From Sphingomonas sp. SUN019 (lineage in GTDB: Bacteria; Pseudomonadota; Alphaproteobacteria; Sphingomonadales; Sphingomonadaceae): DNA of 64,000 bases. The stretch covers positions 1,302,001 to 1,366,000 of the forward strand of contig NZ_CP096971.1 of NCBI RefSeq assembly GCF_024758705.1. The letters are read 5' to 3'. A program made the translations under genes and the position numbers. Shown one piece after another: positions 1 through 8,043 of the stretch; position 1 is the stretch's first letter; the number at the start of each line of letters is the position of its first letter. Under the pieces are notes generated by a model. It did no database searches. It was not told the DNA's origin and saw only the letters and a list, made by a program, of their open reading frames with translations.

Positions 1-41
1 ACGCAGGCTGCCGCCAGCAGTGCGACCATCATCATTTTCAT
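1..41 (-). CDS. 5' end of a lipoprotein or secreted protein gene (partial)
   Basis: The first 13 codons of a minus-strand gene lie at the window edge. They encode a start Met, one Lys, a hydrophobic run and a Cys at position 13, which looks like the beginning of a signal peptide, possibly a lipoprotein one (LAAAC). A purine-rich stretch (GAAAGG) precedes the ATG. The rest of the gene is outside the window, so no function can be given. It lies 25 bp downstream of the next minus-strand gene and could share its transcript. Confidence 0.4.
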   Translation of the reverse strand, partial: MKMMMVALLAAAC

Positions 42-66
42 TGCGAATGCCTTTCGTTGCGGATCA

Positions 67-714
67 TTACTTCTTGACGATCGCCGCTGCCGGCGTGAGC
101 GCTGGGGCGGATACCGCGACGGGTGCGGGAGCCGCGATCGGAACATTCATCGGCGCGGGCGCACCACCGGCGAAGGCGACCGGCAGATCCTCATCGACAA
201 ACGCCGTCACCGGCGCACCGAGCGGAATGGCCGCGCTCGTCCCTGTAGTGAAGAAACCGGCAATCGGAAGCAGCGCGACGGCGCCGATGACGCCGGCGGT
301 CCCGGTCTTACCTTTGTCATCTAGCTGTCCGCTCAGGCGGATCTGTCGGCCGTTGGCACGGACGTAGAGAACGCGCGCGTTGATGGCCCCGGATTTGCCC
401 CACATGCCCTTGTTGCGCACTTCGGTCACTTCGCCGGTGGCTGGACTCCCCGCAGGGATAACGATCTGGCCGTTGACCATGACCGGCTCCGCGACCGCCA
501 TCTGGAACCGCTGGCCGACGCGCAGCTTCTTGCCTTTGGTGGTCAGCGGTTCGCTCATCGTCAGCGAAACCGACGTTCCGCTACGCAGAACATCCTGCAC
601 CGGCGCCCCGACGACGATCGGCGCGGCGGTCGGCGTCACCGGAACCACCTGCGCGCCCGCGATCGCCGGCGCAACCAAAAGCGCGCCCGAAAGCGCGATC
701 ACGACCCTGTACAT
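67..714 (-). CDS. Exported protein of unknown function, 215 aa
   Basis: The protein has a clear Sec signal peptide (residues 1-21, ending AIAGA), a globular middle of about 110 residues predicted to be rich in beta strands, a glycine-rich hydrophobic stretch (about 139-160) and a low-complexity Ala/Pro tail ending in KK. The start ATG at 714 is preceded by a good ribosome site (AAGGGGG). The segment with VIPAGSPATGEV recalls periplasmic beta domains such as those of VirB10-like proteins, but I cannot assign a family. It is probably periplasmic or outer-membrane associated. Its position at the edge of a conjugative-element remnant is suggestive only. Confidence 0.75.
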   Translation of the reverse strand: MYRVVIALSGALLVAPAIAGAQVVPVTPTAAPIVVGAPVQDVLRSGTSVSLTMSEPLTTKGKKLRVGQRFQMAVAEPVMVNGQIVIPAGSPATGEVTEVRNKGMWGKSGAINARVLYVRANGRQIRLSGQLDDKGKTGTAGVIGAVALLPIAGFFTTGTSAAIPLGAPVTAFVDEDLPVAFAGGAPAPMNVPIAAPAPVAVSAPALTPAAAIVKK

Positions 715-782
715 TGAAGCCCCCTTCTGATTCGGCCATCCCCATGACCGATGGCATCAGAGACGAGTAATTCCGTACCTTG

Positions 783-1028
783 TCAACGTCCTGCTGCGCT
801 AACCCGATCGACGCCGCGCAACGCTTCCCGACAATGCACATCATTCGGTTCACGCTCGTCGAGTGCTTCGGCGTCTCCGTCGTCCTCAAATTCAGAATCG
901 CCATCAAGGTAATCAAGTTGATCGCTGACTTGATGCGCGAGCCTGCGGATCAGAGGCGTGGGCAGCGCAAGGATACAGACGATCAGCGACTCGACGCGAT
1001 CGTCGGCATGCCGCGCCGCGTTGCGCAT
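783..1028 (-). CDS. Small acidic hypothetical protein, 81 aa
   Basis: The reading frame encodes an N-terminal helix-rich half (about residues 1-45) and an acidic middle (DYLDGDSEFEDDGD). This composition resembles small proteins of unknown function seen in sphingomonad accessory regions. The ATG at 1028 overlaps the TGA of the upstream radC-like remnant (TGATG), a sign of former translational coupling. No ribosome site better than GGGG is visible. No domain is recognised. Confidence 0.5.
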   Translation of the reverse strand: MRNAARHADDRVESLIVCILALPTPLIRRLAHQVSDQLDYLDGDSEFEDDGDAEALDEREPNDVHCREALRGVDRVSAAGR

Positions 1029-1400
1029 CAAATCAAACCCCGCGATGGCAGACTGACGTTGCCGCTCGCGCCAATCATGATGTGCTCGTGTCCGCAGATC
1101 CCCAGTCGTTTTCGCGCATTAATGCCTGCACGGGTCATTTCGATGTCGGATCTGCTCCGCGACGGGTCACCGCTCGGGTGGTTGTGGACGAGGCTCCGGT
1201 CGCACCGTTGAAACCGAACGCTCAGACGTCACTGTGGAACCGGTACTTCTGCGCCGAACACCGCCGCGGCCGCTCGCAAGATCGCACGAAATCACAGAAT
1301 GCATCGTCAACCGCAGCAATCATCGCGACTTGCGCTCCGGCGATCGCGCTCATCGCGTGAAAATCGCGTGCCAGCCGGAGAAGGACGCCAATCGGTTGAG
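1028..1400 (-). pseudogene. radC-like gene remnant (JAB/MPN domain)
   Basis: The minus strand between about 1211 and 1028 encodes the C-terminal core of a RadC family protein. It has the metal-binding JAMM signature HNHPSGDPS followed by the conserved Asp (H-x-H-x10-D), then a GICGHEHIMIG strand and the family ending SLPSRGLI. Upstream, near 1370-1240, another frame carries a helical segment (LARDFHAMSAIAG) like the N-terminal part of RadC proteins. The roughly 60 residues that should join the two are missing and the frames differ, so the gene is deleted internally and frameshifted. RadC-like genes are common passengers of integrative elements (family knowledge). The 5' boundary is uncertain. 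Confidence 0.6.
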
Positions 1401-1586
1401 GCCGGTTTCCGGCGCTGGTCTTCTCCTGCGAGGAGCAGTGTTGCTCGGTCCGCTCAGAGAGAACTTCCATGGACGAGGGTTTAGGGTGCAGACGATCGGT
1501 GCCGGTAGCGCTGGTCACAACCAGTCCGGGCGATCGACGCGGGCCTCTCCGTTGCTCCCGGAGCACCTTGCCGACGCGATCGTCGC

Positions 1587-2421
1587 GTGCCTTCGCCGGC
1601 GACGCGCGCGCCGCCAGCCCTCGGACGACGGCCACGGCCTCTGCATGCCGCCGATCGTAGTCGCGACGTGCAATACGACTGGCGGTCCGGGAGCGACTAT
1701 CACCGCCTGCTGGCTGCCGGACGACCTGCGCTCGCGTGGGAAGTCGCCAGGCGCCACCCGGCCTTCCCGGTCGCCCCTGGTGCGACGATCAAGGGCGCTC
1801 TCCTGTCCGCCGCGCCTGCGTTCGCTGCGCATTGGGGGTTGCATTTTCGCCGAATCCGGTACGCAACCATTCGACCGTGCGCGCGTGGTCTGGACCGCCG
1901 CGATCGATCCCGGCGTCCTGTCGGTGACCGCGAGACCCCGCCCAAGGGCCTCGTTCGACCTGACACGGCATCGCTTCGACGTCGTGGTCGACAACGACGG
2001 GACCGAGCATGTCGCCATCCACCTGCCGGGTGGTTTGTTGCGGCTCGATGTGATCGCTGGAACAGTATTGCATGGCCCCGCCGATCTCCGTGCCCACGTC
2101 GAGCTTGCGGCCTGCACGCCGCGTCAGCTGGCGTCGCTCGACCGCCTGCTTCGACTTGGCGGCATGCGCGATCCGGGCCGCCGGCCGCCCCCGCCCGACC
2201 GTCGCCTCCCCCGTCTCATCGAGGCGTTGCGGATCGCCGACGCGCTGGCGCAGGGCGCGAGCCTGGCGGGCATCGCCGGTGGCCTCTCCGCTGACGGCCA
2301 CCGTTCCGGGGATTGGCCCGGTGACGGCGAGCATCACAAGTCCGCAATTCGTCGACGGGTCGTGCTCGCGCGACGACTCCTGGCGCTCGGTCCCGCCGGG
2401 GTGCTTGGCTGTTTAACCTGA
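1587..2421 (+). pseudogene. DUF2285-family DNA-binding protein, frameshifted
   Basis: Two frames together make one DUF2285 protein. The first carries the N-terminal domain (YDWRSGSDYHRLL, then LAWEVARRHPAF and HWGLHF). After a T run at 1844-1847 the reading moves by one base to FAESGTQPFDRARVVW, then the DUF2285 body, ending at 2421. Removing one T restores a continuous product of about 275 residues, so the lesion is a single-base insertion in a homopolymer. Proteins of this type occur in conjugative elements of sphingomonads and rhizobia and are thought to regulate them. The start is uncertain: the ATG at 1587 is the furthest upstream, but the homologous region begins about 30 codons later. 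Confidence 0.7.
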
Positions 2422-2761
2422 CCTCGGACATAGTCGGGTCGTGGGTAGCCGTGGACACCCCCGTGTCGATGATGGTCTCCAACATCCACGCATTGCCGAT
2501 GCCCTCGCCACCGCGCCTTGGCGTGACGGTCAAATGGCTTTTTTCCGCGCACGGTGGTGAGTTCGGTCTGCCCCGACCATTATCTCATGCTTGCACGCCG
2601 GCGCGTTGCAGCTACCGTCGGAACATGGCGTACGCATTCCGCACCCGTTCGATCGTAGACGCACGGCGCGCGCGACGAGGACGGCCCGACGGCAGCGGAC
2701 GTGCCACGATCAATCTCTGCGGTATTGCGTGGCGAAGTGCCCCCCCGTTCGAGAATTGTCG
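2422..2761. other. Gap without a supportable gene
   Basis: The open frames here on both strands have no family-like features and look like chance frames in GC-rich DNA. The stretch probably holds the promoter of the HU/IHF-like gene, but I cannot point to a convincing one. Confidence 0.5.
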
Positions 2762-3070
2762 ATGACCCGCACGCCGCGCATCATGGTGAGGTCGGACCTG
2801 ATCGCGAGCGTGACCGCCGATGTGGGCGACGCACGTGTGGCCGACGACGCGGTCAAGTTCGTGTTCGAGGCGACGATCGCCCACCTCGCGAAGGGAGGCC
2901 GCGTCGAGCGTCGCGGCTTTGGCGCCTTCCCGGTCCGGTCAAGCACCGCGCGCACGACGAAGAGTTCCAGGTCCGGCGACCCGCTCGATTTGCCGTCGCG
3001 CAGCCTGGTCTTCTTCCGGCGCGGACAAGCGCTTCGGGCCGACGTTGCGCAACCTGGCGCGACCGCATGA
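2762..3070 (+). CDS. HU/IHF-family DNA-binding protein, 102 aa
   Basis: The protein matches the HU/IHF fold: an N-terminal helical dimerisation part beginning RSDLIASVTADV, the hallmark GGRVERRGFGAFPV turn at about residues 46-60, and a C-terminal FFRRGQALRADV helix. The beta-arm, which normally carries the GRNPRTG motif with its intercalating proline, reads TKSSRSGDP here, so DNA bending may differ from canonical IHF. The ATG at 2762 is chosen because the family similarity starts right after it. The stop overlaps the start of the next gene (ATGA). Confidence 0.8.
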   Translation: MTRTPRIMVRSDLIASVTADVGDARVADDAVKFVFEATIAHLAKGGRVERRGFGAFPVRSSTARTTKSSRSGDPLDLPSRSLVFFRRGQALRADVAQPGATA

Positions 3071-3222
3071 CGCGTGCGGGCGAAAAGCTGTACGGCGACT
3101 GGCGTCACGCGATCGATGCAGACCGCAAGGCTCGGCTTGGATGGAAAATCCTCCGTCGCTTCTTGTCTGTGGTTGCGCTCGCAGCGATCGCCAGCGCCGC
3201 CTTGTTCGGATTCGGTCGATGA
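3067..3222 (+). CDS. Small single-pass membrane protein, 51 aa
   Basis: The ORF starts in an ATGA overlap with the HU/IHF-like gene and ends in another ATGA overlap with the next gene, so the three are likely cotranslated. The first 30 residues are charged (Asp, Arg, Lys), followed by one hydrophobic segment (VVALAAIASAALFGF) to the C-terminus. The topology would be N-in with a C-terminal anchor. No family is recognised. The two overlaps are the main reason to believe it. Confidence 0.55.
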   Translation: MTRAGEKLYGDWRHAIDADRKARLGWKILRRFLSVVALAAIASAALFGFGR

Positions 3223-3527
3223 CCGATCGCATTGCGGGAGACTGGCGTATGCTGGTCGGCGAGGAGCCAATCGGTCCTGACAACCACGTCTACTCGTTTG
3301 CCGACGGCGTCGTCCTGAGCGCCGTTGGCATTCCGGTCGGATCCTATTGCGCCGCCGACGATGGCGGCTACCGGATCCTGCTGGGCGAGCAGACGTGCGT
3401 CGTGCGCGCCGTCGGCGATGGCGTGATCGAGACCATGACCGGGTCGGTCGATAGCGGTAACTGGTCGGACCCGGTGGTCTTCTCGCGGGTCCGATACGAT
3501 GTCCGTCCACCGTACGGCATCGGTTGA
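3219..3527 (+). CDS. Hypothetical protein, 102 aa
   Basis: The protein is soluble, acidic and predicted to be mostly beta strand (runs such as YRILLGEQTCVVRAVGDGVIETM). The start ATG lies in an ATGA overlap with the 51-residue membrane protein. It has no signal peptide or recognised motif. It appears to be the third member of a small coupled operon starting with the HU/IHF-like gene. Confidence 0.55.
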   Translation: MTDRIAGDWRMLVGEEPIGPDNHVYSFADGVVLSAVGIPVGSYCAADDGGYRILLGEQTCVVRAVGDGVIETMTGSVDSGNWSDPVVFSRVRYDVRPPYGIG

Positions 3528-3632
3528 ACTCGGTAATTGGTGGTTTTCGCCGGAACAGCCCCTTGTCGTCTTCAAGACCGCCGCCAACGGGCGTAGGATA
3601 CGCCAATCGCGGTGAGCAGAACAGGCGTCGCC

Positions 3633-3827
3633 ATGCCGGACTGGGACAGGTTTGAATATTACGAGCGGCGCGAAGCGGTCGAGCGCGCCGCGGCCGCCAG
3701 GTGCACCGATCCGGCGATCGCGCGCGTCCATTTGAGTCTGGCCGAACGTTACGCCGACGCGCTGGTCAAGGTCAGGGCATGTCAGGGTCCGCCCGTGCAT
3801 ACCGTGAAAAGCGACCGTCACGCCTGA
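3633..3827 (+). CDS. Small hypothetical protein, 64 aa
   Basis: The sequence MPDWDRFEYYERREAVERA leads into a second helix (RVHLSLAERYADALVK), giving a two-helix pattern rich in Arg and Glu. Small proteins of this look are common in sphingomonad genomes. A GTG 21 bases upstream is also in frame, but the ATG at 3633 fits better. The function is unknown. Confidence 0.55.
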   Translation: MPDWDRFEYYERREAVERAAAARCTDPAIARVHLSLAERYADALVKVRACQGPPVHTVKSDRHA

Positions 3828-3877
3828 TCGCCCCCCGCTCGGCGGGCTGACAAGCATCTCGGATCGAACGCGGCGCA

Positions 3878-4114
3878 GTGACCGTCGCAGCTTTCGACCA
3901 ATATTATGATCAACCGGTGCTGGCACATGGCTCCTCGCGCCATGGCGCGACCGCGCTCTACGGCTCGCCCGTCAGCGTGCTCGCCGCCGAGCCCCCGGCG
4001 GGTCTCGGCCTGGCGGTGACGATCGCTGGCGCGAGCCTTACGGTCGCCGCTTGCGCGGCGGCGCTGGTGGTGGCCTCTCCCGGTGGCGCGGGAGTGGGCG
4101 GCGCTTCCTCCTAG
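3878..4114 (+). CDS. Possible small membrane protein, 78 aa
   Basis: The frame starts at a GTG and encodes a soluble first half followed by a Gly/Ala-rich hydrophobic segment (LAVTIAGASLTVAACAAALVVA) near the C-terminus. It sits directly before a hairpin cluster and ArdC. The start codon is weak and the composition could arise by chance in GC-rich DNA, so this is a tentative call. Confidence 0.3.
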   Translation: MTVAAFDQYYDQPVLAHGSSRHGATALYGSPVSVLAAEPPAGLGLAVTIAGASLTVAACAAALVVASPGGAGVGGASS

Positions 4115-4244
4115 GCCCGCCTTGGCGGGCTGCAAGCCGCGCCTGCGGCGCGGCTGCTCCACTCGCGTTCCGCCCCTTCGGGTGCTGCCCGCCGCGTGCG
4201 GGCCTTTCCGGTCGCTGCTTGCCGCCCACCCCCGCTTCCGGGGG
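4115..4244. repeat. Cluster of GC-rich perfect hairpins before ardC
   Basis: Three perfect inverted repeats lie within 130 bases: 4115-4121 with 4124-4130 (7 bp, 2-nt loop), 4136-4143 with 4147-4154 (8 bp, 3-nt loop) and 4229-4234 with 4239-4244 (6 bp, CTTC loop). None is followed by a T run, so they are not classical terminators. They may form a structured leader for the ardC mRNA or single-stranded signals on the transferred strand. Confidence 0.5.
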
Positions 4245-4279
4245 AGGCTCGGGTTTTTGGGCGGCGGTGGAGGCGAGCG

Positions 4280-5245
4280 ATGGCGAAAGAACGGAGGACG
4301 CGCGCGCGGCAGACGCGCAGGGACAGGCAACAGGCCGACCGGCCCAGCCTCTACGACGAAGTCACCGCCCAGATCATTGCCGACCTCGAGGCCGGGCGCG
4401 TGCCGTGGGTCCAGCCGTGGGGAATGGCGGGCGGCGCCGCACCCGGCCTCCCGCGCAACGCGCTCACCGCACGCGCTTACTCGGGCGTCAATATCCTGAT
4501 CCTGTGGGGCGCGGTCATCGCGCACGGCTGGCCCTCGCAATCGTGGCTGACCTTCGCGCAGGCGCAGGCCGCGGGCGGGCGGGTCCGTAAGGGCGAGCAC
4601 GGGCAAGGCGTCGTCTATGCCGATCGTTTCACCCCCGAGGCCGAGAAGGAGCGCGCCGCGCGCGAGGGCGACGCCGCCAAGGCGGTGCCGTTCCTCAAGC
4701 GCTTCACCGTCTTCAATGTCGCACAATGCGAGGGCTTGCGCGAAGGACTTGCGTCCGATCCCGCGCCCCTCCCCGAACGCGAGATCGTCCCCGTCGCCGA
4801 AGAAGTGATCGCCGCCTCGGGGGTCGACTTCCGCATCGGCGGGACACGCGCCTTTTATGTCCCCTCGCTCGATGTCGTTCAGGTGCCGCCCCAGCCGGCC
4901 TTTTTCGAGCAGGTGAATTATTACCGGACCTGCCTGCACGAACTGACCCATGCCACCGGCCACGCGAAGCGCCTCAACCGAGACTTGAAGAGCGGCTTCG
5001 GCAGCAAGGACTATGCGCGCGAGGAACTGATCGCCGAAATGGGATCGGCCTTCCTCTGCGCCGCGCTCGGCATCGTGCCGACCGTGCGCCACGCCGATTA
5101 TATCGCGTCGTGGCTCGACGTCTTGCGCGAGGACAATCGCGCGATCTTCCGCGCCGCGAGCGCCGCGACCAAGGCCGCCGACTGGCTGCTGGCGCGTCAC
5201 GGCGAAGCGCAGGCCGCGCGCATGGACGGGAGGATCGCGGCATGA
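4280..5245 (+). CDS. ardC: ArdC-type antirestriction protein with zincin-like domain
   Basis: The N-terminal half matches the ArdC single-strand-DNA-binding domain (SLYDEVTAQIIADLEAG, then VPWVQPWG and RNALTARAYSGVN). The C-terminal half carries the metallopeptidase signature HELTHATGH with a downstream helix EELIAEMGSAFLCA that supplies the usual third ligand. Family members bind ssDNA and protect incoming mobile DNA from host restriction. The ATG at 4280 follows GGAGG. An upstream in-frame start exists, but it would read through the hairpin cluster. The stop overlaps the start of the DUF2958 gene. The length, 321 residues, is normal for the family. Confidence 0.9.
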   Translation: MAKERRTRARQTRRDRQQADRPSLYDEVTAQIIADLEAGRVPWVQPWGMAGGAAPGLPRNALTARAYSGVNILILWGAVIAHGWPSQSWLTFAQAQAAGGRVRKGEHGQGVVYADRFTPEAEKERAAREGDAAKAVPFLKRFTVFNVAQCEGLREGLASDPAPLPEREIVPVAEEVIAASGVDFRIGGTRAFYVPSLDVVQVPPQPAFFEQVNYYRTCLHELTHATGHAKRLNRDLKSGFGSKDYAREELIAEMGSAFLCAALGIVPTVRHADYIASWLDVLREDNRAIFRAASAATKAADWLLARHGEAQAARMDGRIAA

Positions 5246-5712
5246 TTCTCCTGCCCCCCGACCTGCGCCTTACGCTCCGCGCCAACGGCATGGCGCGCCG
5301 CGCCTGTGACGAACAGGGACGGCGCTTCGACCCGCCGCCGGTGGTCAAGCTGTTCAATCCGCTCGGCGCGGCGACGTGGCTGGCGACCGCACTGGCCGAG
5401 GATGGCGACACGCTGTTCGGGCTGGCCGACCTCGGCTTCGGCTGCCCCGAACTGGACTGCTTCAGCCTGTCCGAGATCGCCGCGGTGCGCCTGCCGTTCG
5501 GCCTCGGGATCGAGCGCGACCTGACGTTTGCCAGCACCGTCGCGCTTTCGGTCTGGGTCGCGTCGGCGCGTCGCGCCGGTTCGATCCTGTGGGCCGAAAC
5601 CCTGTTGCGCCGCGCCACCCAAGGCGGATCGCCGCCCGGCCCGGACCCGTCGCAGGAGATCAGCAGCACGCAAGACCTTCCGTACCGTTCGGGCGGCCCG
5701 GATGGCGGTTGA
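5242..5712 (+). CDS. DUF2958 domain protein, 156 aa
   Basis: The sequence starting MILLPPDLRLTLRANG and continuing PVVKLFNPLGAATWLATAL, then FGLADLGFGCPELDCFSLSE, is a typical DUF2958 domain covering about residues 1-112. The rest is a low-complexity tail. The biochemical role is unknown. The gene regularly accompanies ArdC and ParB-like genes on mobile elements. It is coupled to ardC by an ATGA overlap. Confidence 0.85.
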   Translation: MILLPPDLRLTLRANGMARRACDEQGRRFDPPPVVKLFNPLGAATWLATALAEDGDTLFGLADLGFGCPELDCFSLSEIAAVRLPFGLGIERDLTFASTVALSVWVASARRAGSILWAETLLRRATQGGSPPGPDPSQEISSTQDLPYRSGGPDGG

Positions 5713-5805
5713 CGCGCGGGCGGCGCGCTCCGCCGCCATCACCGACCGGTCCCGCCCGCGAATCCACTCTCGACCGGGACCGGCGCTCACGAAGGAGCTG
5801 ATACC

Positions 5806-7578
5806 ATGAAACTAGACTTCATCCCGCTTGGCAAGCTGTCGGTCAGCAAGGCCAACATGCGCTATGCGAAGAAGGCACCCGACGTATCCGACATTCTGCC
5901 GACCGTCCGCAAGCGCGGCATCCTCCAGCCGCTGATCGTCCGCGCCAACGGCGCGCCCGACCGCTACGAGATCGTCGCCGGGCGGCGGCGCTTCCACGCC
6001 GCCCAACTGGTACACGGCGAGCGGACGGCCCAAGGCCTTCCGGTCGGCGATGCACTGCCCTGCGCGATCCTCGACGAGAACGACGATGCGACCGCGATCG
6101 AGGCGTCGCTGATCGAGAACTTGGCCAGGCTCGACGCCGACGAGGTGACGCAGTGGGAGACGTTCACCCGGCTGGTGAAGGAGGGGCGCACCCCCGAGGA
6201 GATATCCGAGACGTTCGGGCTGCCCGCGCTCGCCATCCGCCGCGTGCTCGCGCTCGGCAATCTGCTGCCGCGCATCCGCAACCTCTACGCGGCGGACAAG
6301 ATCGACCGCGCGACCGTCCGCCACCTGACGCTCGCCAGCAAGAGCCAGCAACGCAGCTGGCTGGCGCTGTTCGACGACCCCGATGGCTACGTGCCGACCG
6401 GACACCAGTTGAAGGCATGGCTGTTCGGCGGGCAGTCGATTCCGGCGCGGTTCGCGCTGTTCGACGTGGATACGTTCACGGGCGGGGTCGTCTCCGACCT
6501 GTTCGGCGACGACCGCTATTTCGCGGACGCCGATGCGTTCTGGACCGCGCAGAACGACGCCATCGCGGCGCGCCGCGCAACCTACCTCGCGGAAGGCTGG
6601 AGCGATGTCGTGGTCGTGCCGCCATCCGAGCACTTCCATTCGTGGGAGTATGAGAAGGCGGGCAAGCGCAAGGGCGGACGCGTCTATGTCGATGTACGTT
6701 CGACCGGCGAGGTCGTCTTCCACGAAGGCTATCTCTCCGCCAATGAGGCCCGGCGCGCCGCGCGCGGCGACGGCCCGGACCCCGCCAAACCCGCGCGGCC
6801 CGAAGTCACCGCGACCATGCAGACCTATCTCGACCTGCATCGTCACGCCGCCGTCCGCGCCGCATTGTTCGGGCATCCGGGCATCGCGCTGCGAATGCTG
6901 GTGGCGCACGCGATCGGCGGATCGCAGCTGTGGCGCGTGTCGCCCGAACCGCAAGCGACCCGCAACGACGAGGTGCGCGAAAGCGTGGAGACGTGTCGCG
7001 GCAAGACGGTGTTCGACGAGCGCCGCCGCGCGGTGCTGGCGGTGCTCGACTTCTCGCCCGAGGAGCCGACCGTCACCGGCGGCAACGGCGACGACGACGG
7101 CGTCGCGGCCATCTTCCTGCGCCTGATCGACCTTCCCGACGCCATTCTCATGGAGATCATCACGGTCGTCATGGGCGAGACACTGGCGAGCGGCAGCGCT
7201 GCCGTTGCCGCGCTCGGGACGCAGATCGACGTGGACATGGCCGACTGGTGGCAGGCCGAACCGGCGTTCTTCGACCTGATCCGCGACAAGGAAGTGTTGA
7301 CCCGGATCGTCGCCGAGGTCGCGGGCGAGACGGTCGCTGCCGCCAATATCGGCGAGAAGACCAAGACCTTGAAGCGCATCGTGCGCGATCATCTCGACGG
7401 CAGCGACGGGCGGACCAAGGTCGAACGCTGGGTGCCCAGATGGCTGGGTTTCCCGGCGTCGGCCTATACCGCGCGCGGTGGCGTCGCCACCGTCGCCGCC
7501 CACGCAAAGGTCGAAGCGGCGCGGCCCCCAGCGCCGGACCCCGACGCCGGGCAGGAGCCGTTTGCGCAAGCCGCGTGA
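5806..7578 (+). CDS. Large ParB/RepB/Spo0J-like protein, 590 aa
   Basis: The N-terminal ParB domain spans about residues 1-105, with VSKANMRY, the GILQPLIVR strand, the CTPase/nuclease-type motif GRRRFHAAQ and EASLIENLARLDADEVTQ. A helix-turn-helix follows at about 125-165 (TPEEISETFGLPALAIRRVLAL). The remaining 400 residues are specific to the large plasmid/ICE branch and are not present in chromosomal ParB of about 300 residues. A good ribosome site (AAGGAG) precedes the ATG. No ParA gene lies next to it. It probably binds element DNA for partition or regulation; the hairpins just downstream are possible targets. Confidence 0.85.
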   Translation: MKLDFIPLGKLSVSKANMRYAKKAPDVSDILPTVRKRGILQPLIVRANGAPDRYEIVAGRRRFHAAQLVHGERTAQGLPVGDALPCAILDENDDATAIEASLIENLARLDADEVTQWETFTRLVKEGRTPEEISETFGLPALAIRRVLALGNLLPRIRNLYAADKIDRATVRHLTLASKSQQRSWLALFDDPDGYVPTGHQLKAWLFGGQSIPARFALFDVDTFTGGVVSDLFGDDRYFADADAFWTAQNDAIAARRATYLAEGWSDVVVVPPSEHFHSWEYEKAGKRKGGRVYVDVRSTGEVVFHEGYLSANEARRAARGDGPDPAKPARPEVTATMQTYLDLHRHAAVRAALFGHPGIALRMLVAHAIGGSQLWRVSPEPQATRNDEVRESVETCRGKTVFDERRRAVLAVLDFSPEEPTVTGGNGDDDGVAAIFLRLIDLPDAILMEIITVVMGETLASGSAAVAALGTQIDVDMADWWQAEPAFFDLIRDKEVLTRIVAEVAGETVAAANIGEKTKTLKRIVRDHLDGSDGRTKVERWVPRWLGFPASAYTARGGVATVAAHAKVEAARPPAPDPDAGQEPFAQAA

Positions 7579-7603
7579 GCGACCGCAAGCGGGCGGGGGT
7601 TAT

Positions 7604-7823
7604 CGGGTGGACCGTGCTACGCGCTGTCCACCCGAGCCTTCCGCCCTCGCCGGAGCGTTCTCCCACGGGAGAACTTCGCCAGCTTCGCGTGGTCGTCGCC
7701 CGTGTCGACGCGCGCGGCGGCGTCGTGCCCCGCCCGACATCGGTCGGAAAAAATCGCGCCGCATGGCCGTGCGCCCGCTGGGCGCACGGCCATGCGGCAG
7801 GCGATCCGGCGCGCCAGCGCGCC
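7604..7823. repeat. Four perfect inverted repeats downstream of the parB-like gene
   Basis: Arms are 7604-7612/7626-7634 (9 bp, 13-nt loop), 7657-7664/7667-7674 (8 bp, 2-nt loop), 7759-7777/7781-7799 (19 bp, 3-nt loop GCT) and 7808-7814/7817-7823 (7 bp, 2-nt loop). The 19-bp stem is perfect. None has a terminator-like T tail on the plus strand. They could be a transfer or replication origin, partition sites, or strong transcription stops. No gene is supported between 7579 and 7877. Confidence 0.6.
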
Positions 7824-7877
7824 GCCCCGCCAGACCAGCGGGATGCACTCACATACCGATCATCGCAACCAGCGGAC

Positions 7878-8039
7878 CTAGCTGCCGTCGCCGTCGGCGA
7901 GCGCGGCCTCGATCATCGTGCGCCAACGCTCGGCGTCGCTGCCCGCGGGCGCTGCTGAACGGATCGACGCGAGCAGCGCACGCGCCTGCGGCACGTAGCT
8001 TCGCCACATCGGCGCGCCCTCGAACCGAATATTCGACCG
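7878..8039 (-). pseudogene. C-terminal fragment of an unidentified minus-strand gene
   Basis: The minus strand encodes about 53 residues with natural protein composition and a proper end: FEGAPMWRSYVPQAR near its start and WRTMIEAALADGDGS before a TAG at 7880-7878. The frame loses protein-like character above about 8040, exactly where the plus-strand trbL remnant begins. This suggests two genes cut and joined at one junction. I do not recognise the family. Confidence 0.45.
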
Positions 8040-8043
8040 TCGG

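Noticed and set aside
5812..7569. Long open frame on the minus strand opposite the parB-like gene (about 585 codons)
   Set aside because: It mirrors the coding strand exactly, is unusually rich in Arg and His, has no family motif, and the plus-strand frame is a clear ParB protein. Long antisense frames are expected in GC-rich genes.
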